From contig JAGKQI010000049.1 of the NCBI GenBank assembly GCA_018806915.1, forward strand, positions 372,001 to 436,000: DNA of 64,000 bases, read 5' to 3'. The notes under the pieces were generated by a model, which ran no database searches, was not told the DNA's origin, and worked only from the letters and a program-made list of their open reading frames with translations. Of the stretch, positions 19,548 through 29,837 are shown piece by piece (position 1 is the first letter of the stretch; every line of letters begins with the position of its first letter). Both the position numbers and the translations under genes were made by a program. Source of the stretch: Phytophthora colocasiae (Eukaryota; Oomycota; Peronosporomycetes; Peronosporales; Peronosporaceae).

Positions 19548-20691
19548 CAGGGATTGATAGCAGTTCTATTAAGTAGTACTAATTGAGTGATTAGTACTAA
19601 CAAAGTGCTAATACACTGCTATAGCAGTTAGCAGTTTTCCAGATCTACTACTGCTATAGCATTATCAGTTTTCCATCGCTTTCGGTAGCACTTCTGTAGT
19701 ACTATCAAAGTGCTATCTGAGTACTGAGAGAAAACTGTGGCGATCTTCTCTTTTGCGCAACGATTTCTGGTTCGATGGTGGTGAACGGCTGCAGCAACCT
19801 CGACAAAGTCTTCCATCTACAACAAGAGGGCCGTCGGCGGTGGCTATCGTCTCACGAATAGGATTTATCGGGCGCACAGGCAGCACAGCGTTCTCGAGTC
19901 TACAACGAATTGTTATTAGCTCAGCTCACCGAGCGCTCATTCTTCAAATTTCCGCCAGCTGAACAAGTGCCCTCACCTCTTTCCTTCCTTCCTCCTTCTA
20001 ATGAAGTGTGCAAGCGTTGACTGCACATGTCCTGAGCTCACGAGGACCGATCCGTGTGTGGTGTGCGGGCAAGGTGTCCACCACTTATGCAGTAACGACA
20101 TTTACGACTCTGCAAAGCTGTCCGAGCGCTGACGAAGGACGCGTTTACACCACTATTGCTGATCCGACGTGATGATGTTGTACACTGGCGTGTCGATGCC
20201 GTGTGTAGACATGTGGACATTCTACAATGGTTTCGGGAGATCGGTGCCGCGCGCTTTCCATCGATCGCAGCCTTGGCCCGCGTTTGGCTAGGGAGAGCTC
20301 CTTCAAATGCACTTCAGGAGCGAGTGTTTTCGACGGGCGGTATCGTGATGAGTAGTCTACGTTCGAGAACCGACAACCAACGTGCGGATATGCAGGTGCT
20401 TTTAAAGCACAACCGAGAAGAGATGAAGCGTATGGAAGCTGACAACAAGGTGGATGCTCAGAAGCTGGATCCATAGCTGGTCGACAACTTGGTGGTCGAT
20501 CCTTTAGCTGGTCGTCAGTTTTGGTGGTCGAACGTTTAGGTGGTCGATAGTACTAATATTCTACTATAGTACTACTGCTACACTAGCCCAGGCTGTTGAA
20601 TAGTGATTATCAGTAGAATAGCAGTTTGGATTGAAGTGCTAATAAACTGCTATAGCACTTTGGTCGAAATTCATTCTACTATCAATCCCTG
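19548..20691. mobile_element. Defective hAT transposon with 8-bp target duplication
   Basis: Ends are CAGGGATTGATAGCAG on the left and the complement of CAGGGATTGATAGTAG on the right (15 of 16 matching). The 8 bp on either side, ACTGTACT at 19540-19547 and 20692-20699, are identical, the hallmark of hAT insertion. Subterminal regions are full of AGTGCTA, TAGTACT and CTGCTATAGCA repeats in both orientations. At 1144 bp it is far shorter than an autonomous hAT (usually about 3 kb). It lies 106 bp upstream of the start of the LMBRD2-like gene. Confidence 0.85.
20001..20476 (+). pseudogene. hAT transposase remnant: zinc-finger start and dimerisation end
   Basis: At 20001 a short frame begins MKCASVDCTCPELTRTDPC and goes on with CGQGVHHLCSN, a Cys/His pattern seen at the start of Phytophthora hAT-like proteins; it stops at 20132. 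After this, IGAARFPSIAALARVWLGRA and the following VFSTGGIVMSSLRSRTDNQR form the C-terminal hAT dimerisation region. The catalytic core between them is missing, so the element is an internally deleted derivative. Confidence 0.7.
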
Positions 20692-20700
20692 ACTGTACTA

Positions 20701-22227
20701 CACTCTGCGACAAAAGTTTTCATGCACCCCAGTTTGTATCTGTAGCTCAGTCAATTTTTCAAAATACGCTATGCTATTTAGATATGAGTTTCCTGTTCCT
20801 GCAACCGACTCTGTACTTGTGCTAACGAGCGAGATATTGCTGGCGCTCATGGGGCTCCCATACAAGTTAGTAAATTTACCACTGCGACAAAATTATCATG
20901 CACTAATCCACATAGAAAAGTTCATATGTTCGGAATGATGGTTATTCCTAGTAGTGCGTTTTTCCGCCCTTCATCTCGAGCACTTCGACAAGCCGCTTGG
21001 GCATTGAATCCACTAGTTTCTTAAGTACATCTTGACCGACGAGATCCCACGCTTGTAGCACAGCTACACGGAGATCGGACACGCTCGTGTACTGCTTCTT
21101 GCCATTATCGTATACTATACGTGACAAAATGGCCCACAAATTCTCAATCGGGTTTAGATCTGGGGAACGTGCAGGCCATTTCATCACAGTAATATCTTGT
21201 TCCTCGAAGAATTCGGTAGTGCGCTCGGATGTATGGATAGAAGCATTGTCTTGTTGAAAAATAAACTCGGTACCATAGTGCATGTGGGCGTAAGGTAGCA
21301 TATACTCAGAGAGAGTGTACACGTAGTGGTTAGAGTTTTGTTTCCCAATAAGAACAGCCAACTCAGACTTACCACCACGGCTAAAGCTTCCCCACACCAT
21401 TAGGGAGCCACCACCATTCTGTCGCCGCACTGTTTGTCGCTTAGGTAGTCGTAGGTCTTGCCAGTACTTCTGGTATCCATCAGGACCATCGAGGTTCCAT
21501 TTTTTTCGTCCGAAAATATGACATTTGGCCAAACATTACTAGGGTAGAGTAGCCATGTCTTAGCGTACTCCAAACGAGCTCGCTTGTGCTCCGGTGTCAG
21601 GTCTAGTGTATTGTCCATTTTGGTATACTGCAGCCAGTCCACACGCTCCAATACCCTCTGAATAGTACGCACATGCACAGACGTCTTGGTCTCCTCTTTA
21701 AGTTGCGCGGCAGAGAAATTGCCGGTTGCCGCCTTCCGGACTAACAGCCTCGTTTCTCTGTCTGATAGTGCCGCCGGTCGTCCAAGCTTTTTAGGCTTCT
21801 TTGGATGAGGATTACTGATCGCCCGAGCAACAGTTTGGTCTGTGCGTCCCACCCAACGCGCAATAGCGCGGTTAGACCATCCTGCTTCATGCAGCCCCTT
21901 AATTCGCCCGCGCTCTTCGTCTTCGACGCGTGGCCTAGGTAGCATGTTCGCGAATGCCTACACAAAATTTTATGACAAACAAGAAATCATCATTCTGAAC
22001 ATATGAACTTTTCTATGTGGATTAGTGCATGATAATTTTGTCGCAGTGGTAAATTTACTAACTTGTATGGGAGCCCCATGAGCGCCAGCAATATCTCGCT
22101 CGTTAGCACAAGTACAGAGTTGGTTGCAGGAACAGGAAACTCATATCTAAATAGCATAGCGTAACTCGAAAAATTGACTGAGCTACAGATACAAACTGGG
22201 GTGCATGAAAACTTTTGTCGCAGAGTG
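20701..22227. mobile_element. Tc1-like transposon with about 240-bp terminal inverted repeats
   Basis: The element begins CACTCTGCGACAAAAG and ends with its complement, flanked by TA on both sides (20699-20700 and 22228-22229). The inverted repeats run about 20701-20942 and 21986-22227 and are nearly identical, an unusually long repeat for Tc1-like elements. The left TA overlaps the last base of the target duplication of the hAT element, so this insertion came after the hAT insertion and lies directly beside it. Confidence 0.9.
20948..21945 (-). pseudogene. Tc1-like transposase, one frameshift
   Basis: Two overlapping frames together form one transposase. The N-terminal frame (start 21945) has paired helix-turn-helix segments (IKGLHEAGWSNRAIARWVGR, and a LGRPAALSDRETR hinge), then VIFSDEK with the first catalytic Asp. 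The second frame carries QQDNASIHTS (second Asp) and SPDLNPIENLW (Glu), a DD34E spacing. The switch is at the run of seven T at 21500-21506; one base more or less restores continuity. Either a recent inactivating indel or a homopolymer error. Confidence 0.85.
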
Positions 22228-22399
22228 TACATGTACCTGCTATTTTATAAGCGTATTGACTCTAGCGTTCCAGCCCCCCCTCTAAACAGGAATTTCAATC
22301 TTCAAGACTGTCGTACCAACCAGGCGTACTTGACTTGACGCGAACCCAAACGCATGCTCTTCAATACTTTTGGCACTACGGTAGAATTGTAGTCCTTCC

Positions 22400-22663
22400 T
22401 CTGCATGTGCACGTGGCTAGCTGTCTCTTCAATCGTTCACTCTCTGCAGTTCTGGCAGCGAGCTGTTCCTGTAGGGCTTTTACCTCACTCTTCTTGTCCT
22501 GCAACTGATCCTCCAACTCACCTATGTACGTCTTCTTGCGCTCGCGATGGAGCTGTGCGGATATGCGATTACTGACCAGCCGACGTTTCCTCTTCGCCTC
22601 TTTCGAGTCTGCTCCTCTTGGTCGTCCATTGCAAGAAGCTTTTCCTGGTCAGGCCCCGTCTTG
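22400..22663 (-). pseudogene. bZIP transcription factor fragment
   Basis: One frame on the minus strand reads KEAKRKRRLVSNRISAQLHR then ERKKTYIGELEDQLQ and KALQEQLAARTAESERLKRQ. NRISAQLHRERKK fits the bZIP basic signature (N-x7-R) at correct spacing to the following leucine-type heptads. There is an in-frame TGA about 13 codons before the basic region and no start codon between, so this is a fragment or one exon of a broken gene. Downstream DNA to 22300 is open in a different frame. Not the same family as the M96-like genes. Confidence 0.65.
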
Positions 22664-22816
22664 AGTTTCTTGTTGTGTGTGGAATCTGCAGCTGGCGCTT
22701 CTCCCGAAGAATATTAATTCGTAGCATTTGGTGGTGCTCAAAAGTGAAGAAGGAATAGGTACATACATGTCAGTTTAGGTGCACCACACAATTTTATCCG
22801 GCTTTTTGAAACGTAA

Positions 22817-22968
22817 ATGGAGGAAGCGATATTGACATCCTTCCAGGTAGGATGCGATGAGTATTTATTGGATCTTCACGATATATTTGAGGATTGGGAC
22901 GATCAAGAACCCGAGGGGATGGCTGAACCTCCACGGAGGAGGAACAAGACGAAGCGCAACAAAGCTCG
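22817..22968 (+). pseudogene. M96-like gene H, 5' part, cut by Copia insertion
   Basis: Starts MEEAILTSFQVGCDEYLLDL, acidic as in siblings, and ends in the basic region NKTKRNKA followed by the first two bases of an Arg codon, exactly where the Copia LTR begins. The last five bases (GCTCG, 22964-22968) are the target duplication. The gene resumes in the same frame at 31403, 8.4 kb away. Confidence 0.85.
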
Positions 22969-23328
22969 TATTGGAATGAACAGAACACACTAGACAAACT
23001 CAATCAAGTGTATTGAAACTCTTAACCTCTAAGCCTACTCTCTAGATCCGTGCTCGGTACCTGGAGGCAAAAGAGGAAGTGAGCTCGTCTTCGGACTTCG
23101 TCCTCTACGGCCTCACTCCTCGCCTCTTGTCGTCATCGCACAATGGATGGCAGACAGCAACTGTCTGCACTATCCAGATCTCAGATGGGATCTGAACTCC
23201 CTCTCGTACTTGCTAATGATAGAAGTAACTCAACAATAAATTGTTTAGAGAGGTTTTACTTTTTACTCGCTGGCAGACACGCTGCCTTATTCGCAAGAGG
23301 CGCGCTCAAGCGCGCCTACCGTTCAACA
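22969..23328 (-). repeat. 3' LTR of the Copia element
   Basis: In element sense it starts TGTTGAACGG directly after a GTGGGAG purine tract and ends TTCCAATA. Termini TGTTG/CAATA form a short imperfect inverted repeat. It reads into the GCTCG target duplication. Confidence 0.85.
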
Positions 23329-23334
23329 CTCCCA

Positions 23335-24391
23335 CTAAGTACTAGGGGGAAGTTTTAGATCCCGTACACCTAGCTTTCCTCTCAGTTTTAGGAACTGTTT
23401 TGTCGGCAGAGCTTTTGTGAGAATGTCTGCAGTCATTTCTTGCGTGGCACAATAAGCAATCTTAAGGCGACCAAGTTCCACTAAGTCCCGTGTGAATAGA
23501 AAACGAATTTCTATGTGCTTATTTGCTTTGTGATTTCCAGGGTTTCTCACAATGCTGATGGCGGCATTACTATCACACCAAACCTGCACTGGTACCTTTT
23601 GTGAATCCCATCTCGCTTAGAAGATGCCACAACCACTCACTCTCTTTGGCTCCCTCGCTTAGTGCGATGAGTTCTGCTTCAGCAGTCGAAAGCGACACGC
23701 CTCCTTGCTTGCTACTACACCACGATACACTAGTACCGGCCATTTGAATCACGTATCCAGTAACGGATTTACGTTCTTTAGGTTGACACGCGAAGCTCGC
23801 GTCAGTGTACACTTCGTAAGTCACATCTCGTGCTTTTCCATCGAAATATAGACCGTACGTTGACGTCCCTTTCAAGTATTTGAGTACTCGCCTAGCTGCA
23901 TCCCAATGCGTACGGTTGTAACAAGACAGGAACTTGCTAAGCTCTCTAACCGCGTTAGCTATATCGGGTCGAGTCCCTCGGACTAAATACTGGAGAGATC
24001 CAACAATGCCTCTGTAGTCATAAGGCTGTGCCGCAATCTGTTCTGTGGTCATTTCTGTCTCTGGCTCTAGCACAAGGCCAGGGACTTGCGGTGTCATCAC
24101 CGGTGCGCTGTCAACCAATTGGTACTTGGTGACTAGTTCTGCAATATATTTGCGTTGTGAGATTGTCATCACACGCTGTTCTCTATTGCGTTTTACCTTC
24201 ATTTTGAGGATGTAGTGAATGTCTCCTAGGTCTTTCATTTTGAACCTGTTAGACAACTCAGCTTTTAGCTTGTTGATAAGACCCATGTCTCTTGACATGA
24301 TCGTCAGATCATCAACATATACCACGACTATAAGCCAATTTTTCTCCCACTTTTTGCACGTAGATGCAAAACTCTTTGTGGCAGCGTGCAA
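23335..24391 (-). pseudogene. Copia reverse transcriptase end and RNase H
   Basis: Contains IVVVYVDDLTIMS, the YVDD active site of Copia RT, then DLGDIHYILKMKV, YRGIVGSLQYL, DASFACQPKERKS and TAEAELIALSEGAKE, the RNase H region, and ends QEMTADILTKALP and KLGVRDLKLPPS. The frame switches at about 23595-23600 (CC/TTTT) and is separated from the upstream part by another switch at five T, 24351-24355. Confidence 0.85.
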
Positions 24392-26402
24392 AACCCATCT
24401 CCGTCAAAAAGGAGTGTAGCACTCTGTACCAAATGCGAGGTGCTTGCTTTAAGCCATAGATGCTCTTCTGAAGTTCACAGACCAGATGCTCGTGGCCTCG
24501 CTTCACAAAGCCGTGAGGTTGCCTCATGTAGATTTTCTGCTCCCCATCCATTGTGCCGTTCAAGAAGGCCGTGTGGACATCCATCTGATGGATATGACAG
24601 TCCAATATGGTCCCTATTGCCAGCACCAGGCGTAGTGACTCGAATCGTGCCACTGGTGCGTATACTTCGTCACAGTCAACTCCATATTCTTGGTAGTTAC
24701 CTTGCGCGACTAGGCGGGCTTTGAACCGCTCGACAGTACCGTCGGCGTTGTACTTGACAACAAGTACCCAATGACTTGGCAAAGCCTTACGTCCAGGTGG
24801 AAGTCGTACGAGTCTCCATGTTCCATTCTCGATTAAGGAGTCATACTCTAGTTCTAGAGCTTGTTTCCATTGCTCTCTATGAGGTCCGTTCAAAGCTGCT
24901 TTGAGCGATCGGGGCGTTGGCTCCGCAATATCCTGCGTAATGTTCTTCTCTAACATCGCTTGGAAGCATTGATAGTCCTGATACCGCTTAGGTTTCTTTG
25001 TCTCTCGCCTTGGGCGTGGTTCATGGCTTTGTGGTGTCTCCACTAGCCCTGCACGTCGGCGTTTGTTATTAGCTCCCACTGTTGGGTTAGCCGCCTGATT
25101 TGGCGATTGAGCTCCCACTGACCCTGTATACTCAGTGGTCGGTGTATCAACTTCTGCTGCTGCGGGTATCCCGCACTCGGCAAATTCAGAAGTGAGGGTT
25201 GGATCGGTTTGTCCGAATGCTCTTCGGACCATCGTAGCCACATTGGTCGTATCGAACAACACATCTCGTGATAGAATGTGCTTGTTGTTATAGATGTCCC
25301 ATAACCGGTAACCCTTTGTTTCGTCAGAGATTCCTAGGAATCGACACTTTACAGCACGCGCGGACAGTTTCTTGTCCTTCCTTAGTGCCTCTGGCACATG
25401 TGCGAAACAGACCGAACCCCATACTGGCAGTTCCTTTACGTTGGGCGGTTTCCCGTACACCATTTCATAAGGCGTCAGGTATCCCAATCTACGCATAGGT
25501 GTGCGATTCTGCACATAGGTCATGTACATCAGTGCTTCTGGCCACCATCTGTGAGCCATCTCAGCATCCTTTAATGCACAACGCACTCGATCCAGTTTAC
25601 TCTGATGATCGCGTTCTGCCGCTCCATTCTCTTCTGGAGTATAAGTGTTTGACTTCTGGAAGGCTATGCCTTTCCCTTTACAGAAGCTCTGAAACGCAGC
25701 GTTCACAAACTCAGTGCCACCATCTGAGCGTATCCTTCGAATTGTGAATTTACCTTCACGTTCTAGCTGCAGTAGAAGCTCTTCTACCTTTTTAAAGACT
25801 TCTTTCTTATCGCGGAGGACAAATGTCCATCGCCACGACGTGTTGTCATCGATGATACTCAGAAAGTACTTGATTCTTCCGGAACTTCCGTACACACCCA
25901 TTGTTTTCATTGGACCGTTCGTGTCCATGTGGATGGTACTGATAGGTTGTTCGTCTCTCGAACCCTTTGTGTTGCGGTAGGACATCCTCCGCTTTTTCAT
26001 CTCTGCACATGTTGTGCAGAAGAACGGGACTTTCTTAAGACCTGCAGCTGACAGCATGGGCATCCCACCCACTAGTCTTTTGCTTAGCATATCGATGACT
26101 GTGTCTTTGTTTAAGTGGCCAAGTTTGACATGCCACTCTTGTAGTACATTTCCAAGCCTAACTGTATGTGGATCAGCTAACGGCTTGCAGGGCTGTGCTT
26201 TAACTGCATTGCATAATGCTTGTCGTTCAAACAACGTTTTATTCTGCACATAGTACGCTCCATTTATTGCTTTTGCAACAAACACAAGTTCATTGTCATA
26301 AAGGACAAATTTGAACTTTCCACTGAGTGAGCCCAATATTTGGTACCCACTGCGTCTGAGCCCGAACTCGCTCAGAATGTTCGAGGTAGCGTGCGGGACC
26401 AT
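24351..26402 (-). pseudogene. Copia integrase and reverse transcriptase N-terminal part
   Basis: Contains the zinc-binding HVKLGHLNKDTVI and FFCTTCAEMKKRR, the integrase core with HMDTNGPMKT, FLSIIDDNTSW and YTPEENGAAERDH (D, D, E), the GKPPNVKELPVWGSVCF region, and RT from HWVLVVKYNADGTVERFKAR and DVHTAFLNGTM. Follows the Gag-protease part after a frame switch at 26415-26417. Confidence 0.85.
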
Positions 26403-26404
26403 TG

Positions 26405-28024
26405 CTATGTTGTCAAATAGAAACGGTCGAATGCCCTTTGGTCCAATTTTATTGTACCAATGTGTGTATTTGAGTGCTTAGAGCCCTGTGCAAAGGTGAA
26501 CATGTACTGTGTATTGGGCCTCTTGGTAACAAAGCGCTCCATTTCGCTGGTTAGGCCGTGTCCGCAACCTGAATCCAGCACCCAAGAATCTGTAGTTAGA
26601 AAAGAACTTTCTTGTAACAGTTGCGGATACAGTGTTCGTACCTTGTTCTCCAGCTCACTCATCATGCCGGCAAAGCGCTCAGTCGTCGCTGCAATCCCTG
26701 GATTGCTGACGTCGCCTTTCGGCTCCTGCATGTTGATGTCACCATCCGCATGCTTAGCGGCCGCCTTTTTGGTGTTCGCAGTGTCGACATCCACTGCGTT
26801 GACAACCGAATCCATTGGTTCGTCATCGTCAGAAAAAGGCAACGTGCCCTTTCCTGGAGTCAGTGGCAGCTCCACAAAACTGGGTGGTGGACTTTCATAT
26901 CCACGAGGAGTAAGAGGCAGGTCTTTCTGCACTGCGCTGCAGGCATCGACAGCCATCTTGGCCTTGCACTCCTCGAGCGTCACCTCGCGCTTGGGCTTCT
27001 TTGCCTGCTCCTTGACCCTTTTGTTGAGCTGCTGCAGCTCTTTCTTCACTGCGTTGACGCCTTGTCTGCCGCTTGGATACGCGTGGATGTTCCGACGCTT
27101 AACACCAGCCAACAAGTCTCGAGCCCGTTTGGGGCAGTCCACAAACTTGTGTGGCCCGGCATTATCCATGTCATTGTGGTTGCCGAAACAGTAACGGCAC
27201 TTCATCCGTCCGTGATTGTAGTGCACGTCGTTAATCGGTTCCTGCTGGGATTTGCGCTTTCCCAGCACCGGTTGCTTTGACTTGCTGCCTGCGTGAACGT
27301 GATTCACCGGCTGTGCACTACCGAGAGCCATGATCTCGCCCTTGCTCTTGCTGCCGAAGATGGCGCAGAGTTTGGACTCGACGCGATCAGGCGTGAATTC
27401 AGTAGGCGCAAAGCTGATGGCTTGCCCCCACAGATGGTTAGGGAGCACACCCAGAACCTTGATAACCATCAAATTTGATGATATGACGCCGGTCTTCAAA
27501 GCCTCGCTGCTGTTCCGGTTCACCTGATCCTTCAGGGTCTTCAGCCGAGCAAAGAGGTGGCTCACGCTTTTAAAGTCGCCATTCACTGCCTCTTCGAACT
27601 GTCGAACGAGGCCAACGACACCAGAGACAGTGTTCAACCCGTAGCGTTTTTCCACGTCACGCCAAGTCACGTGCACAGGTTGATGCACTTTCTCGTTCAT
27701 CTTATAGGAGGCTGGCAGTGTCATACTGAGCAGGTCCTTGATGTACGATTCCTGCTGATCAAGAAAGGCCAGATGCAAATCGTAGCTCTTCTTTTCCTCA
27801 GCCGTCGCATCGTCTTTCGGTGGAGTCAATGTCGGCATACCAGTCAACGAGTCCTGGTAGCGAATCGTAAGCCTTGCTCGACCAGCCTTGAGCTCCTCGA
27901 CAGCGCGTTCGCTGTTTCTTGAGGCAAGGTGGACAAGGATTTGATCCTTCCACGATGCGAAGCGAGCCTGCTCGCCGTTGAACATCAACATAGTAGTCAA
28001 ACCGCTGTTGATGGGCTTGCTCAT
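26405..28024 (-). pseudogene. Copia Gag and protease
   Basis: From the ATG at 28024 (MSKPINSGLTTMLMFNGEQA), 11 nt from the 5' LTR. Contains the Gag helix region (WRDVEKRYGLNTVSGVVGLV), a zinc-knuckle-like MKCRYCFGNHNDM with a distant Cys, and the aspartic protease motif WVLDSGCGHGLTSE. The frame ends at 26405 just before the part that continues into integrase; a single base at 26415-26417 accounts for the break. Confidence 0.8.
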
Positions 28025-28035
28025 GTTACTTGAAA

Positions 28036-28275
28036 TATTGGAATGAACAGAACACACTAGACAAACTCAATCAAGTGTATTGAAACTCTTAACCTCTAAG
28101 CCTACTCTCTAGATCCGTGCTCGGTACCTGGAGGCAAAAGAGGAAGTGAGCTCGTCTTCGGACTTCGTCCTCTACGGCCTCACTCCTCGCCTCTTGTCGT
28201 CATCGCACAATGGATGGCAGACAGCAACTGTCTGCACTATCCAGATCTCAGATGGGATCTGAACTCCCTCTCGTA
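28036..28275 (-). repeat. 5' LTR of the Copia element, inner piece
   Basis: Matches positions 22969-23208 of the other LTR without a difference that I can see. It stops at TA (28274-28275), the insertion site of the nested element. Confidence 0.9.
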
Positions 28276-28706
28276 TTGTCAATCCCAGCTAAATTTGGAT
28301 GCCTTGGGCGATTGGACATTGGAGCAACCAATCGACGCCTTCTCGCGATTGGTCAAAAAAACCAACTTGCTCCAAGTGCTCCAGTGCGGAAGTCTCGTCA
28401 AGCGCGTGGTGTGAGTATGTTATCCGTGGAGGTACCTGAGAGCAAAGGCGTATTCTTTAACATGTTGTCGTATATTATAAATAAACTGTTTAGACTTAGC
28501 ATCGCTCAGAAGGCGCCAGCATAGAAGGCTCTACCGGTGCCTTCGCGGAGGACGCTAAATAACTGCAAGTAAAGACACAACTGCAGAAAGAAGAGGGGCA
28601 CTTCAGGCCAGTGGTGAGTTGCATTGTAGTGTGCTATGCTGGCTAGCTAACTAACAAAATGCTCGCTGCTGTATGTGGTTAGATTCTACGAGAGTGTTTT
28701 GCTATC

Positions 28707-29837
28707 ATGGAGGTAGCTGTCACTCAGCAACATGCGCACCCCAATACTATTCTCCACTGTTTGTACGCTTTCTATGAGCATGGGTTGTCGCGAAAGGAGC
28801 TCTCTCGCGCATTTACCAAGTGTGAAACGACAATTGGTAACTGGATTCGAGCGTATGAAGCTACAGGAACCGTTGAGCGTGCTCAGACAAGGATAGAACA
28901 GAAGTTCACGGCGAATCACCGAAAGTGGCTTTGTGAGTTCTACAGTGAGCATCCTTTAGCCTACTTGGATGAGGCTCAAGCCGCATTCAGGGACGCGCAC
29001 AGTATGTCGATCTCAAAGTCGTCTGTATGGCGCATCATTCATGACTGTGGCCTCACGTGGAAGGTGCTGGAAAGACGAGCGATGCATATTAAGGAGCAGG
29101 ATGTATTCCGATTTGTCGAGGAGCTGTCAAACCTTGACTGGAGTCACCACAATCTCGTGTTTCTTGATGAAGTTTCCTTTGATAATCGGGGTATGATCAG
29201 AAAACGTGGATATTCCATGAAAGGGCGAAAGCTTGCGATTCGAGGTGACTTTCAACGCAAGCCGAGGATTTCTGTACTGGCATTTATTGGAGTTAGTGGA
29301 TTGATCGATAGTTTTGACACTCAAGGCACATTTGATCGAGTTGAGTTTGTGAAGTGCTGCCAGGACTTTGCATACTCTAAACGTGCAAACGTTCGACAAT
29401 ATCCTGGGTCGAACTCGGTGTGGATACTGGATGGAGCATCGATTCACCGACACCCTGAAATAATTCACTTTTTGCGCAGTATTGGAGTCGTTCCTATTTT
29501 CCTACCGGCTTACTGCCCATTCTTCAACCCAATCGAGTTCATGTTTGGGTATGTGAAGAGATACTTCCAGCGTCATTACGACGAAAAGAGTGGGCGTGAC
29601 TTACTACCATTTACCGTGGAGACTTTTCACCGATTTGAACGATTCGACATGTCAAGAGTTTTTGAGCATTGCGGCTGGAAAATGCAAGGCTATTTTGACC
29701 CTATTGGCCCCATGGCATCAGAAAATCGCCCCCTCCCTTCTCTGTTGGGTGACAATGAACAAGCAAGTGATGACGAAGAATTACTTGGATTTAACCTGGT
29801 GTCCGACGATAGCAGCGCAAGCTACTCTCGTGATTAA
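28707..29837 (+). CDS. IS630/Tc1/mariner-type DD34E transposase
   Basis: An intact 376-residue product. N-terminal helix-turn-helix (YEHGLSRKELSRAFTKCETT), a second winged-helix part (MSISKSSVWRIIHDCGLTWK), then the DDE catalytic domain: LVFLDEVSFDNRG (first Asp), VWILDGASIHRH (second Asp), and PFFNPIEFMFGYVKR (Glu), with 34 residues between the last two acids. RKRGYSMKG follows the first Asp as in this superfamily. The upstream DNA has a likely 5'-UTR intron, 28614-28682 (GTGAGT to GTTAG with two CTAAC branch-like sites). It would cut at TA and bind the terminal repeats. The tail is acidic (DNEQASDDEELLGFNLVSDD). Confidence 0.9.
   Translation: MEVAVTQQHAHPNTILHCLYAFYEHGLSRKELSRAFTKCETTIGNWIRAYEATGTVERAQTRIEQKFTANHRKWLCEFYSEHPLAYLDEAQAAFRDAHSMSISKSSVWRIIHDCGLTWKVLERRAMHIKEQDVFRFVEELSNLDWSHHNLVFLDEVSFDNRGMIRKRGYSMKGRKLAIRGDFQRKPRISVLAFIGVSGLIDSFDTQGTFDRVEFVKCCQDFAYSKRANVRQYPGSNSVWILDGASIHRHPEIIHFLRSIGVVPIFLPAYCPFFNPIEFMFGYVKRYFQRHYDEKSGRDLLPFTVETFHRFERFDMSRVFEHCGWKMQGYFDPIGPMASENRPLPSLLGDNEQASDDEELLGFNLVSDDSSASYSRD

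Noticed and set aside
24312..24350. Programmed frameshift as the cause of the Copia breaks
   Set aside because: There are three breaks, inside RT and RNase H rather than at a Gag-Pol border, and no slippery heptamer with a pseudoknot was seen.
26460..27280. Two long open frames on the plus strand (219 and 244 residues)
   Set aside because: They lie antisense to the Copia Gag region, which has clear retroelement motifs; composition is typical of shadow frames.
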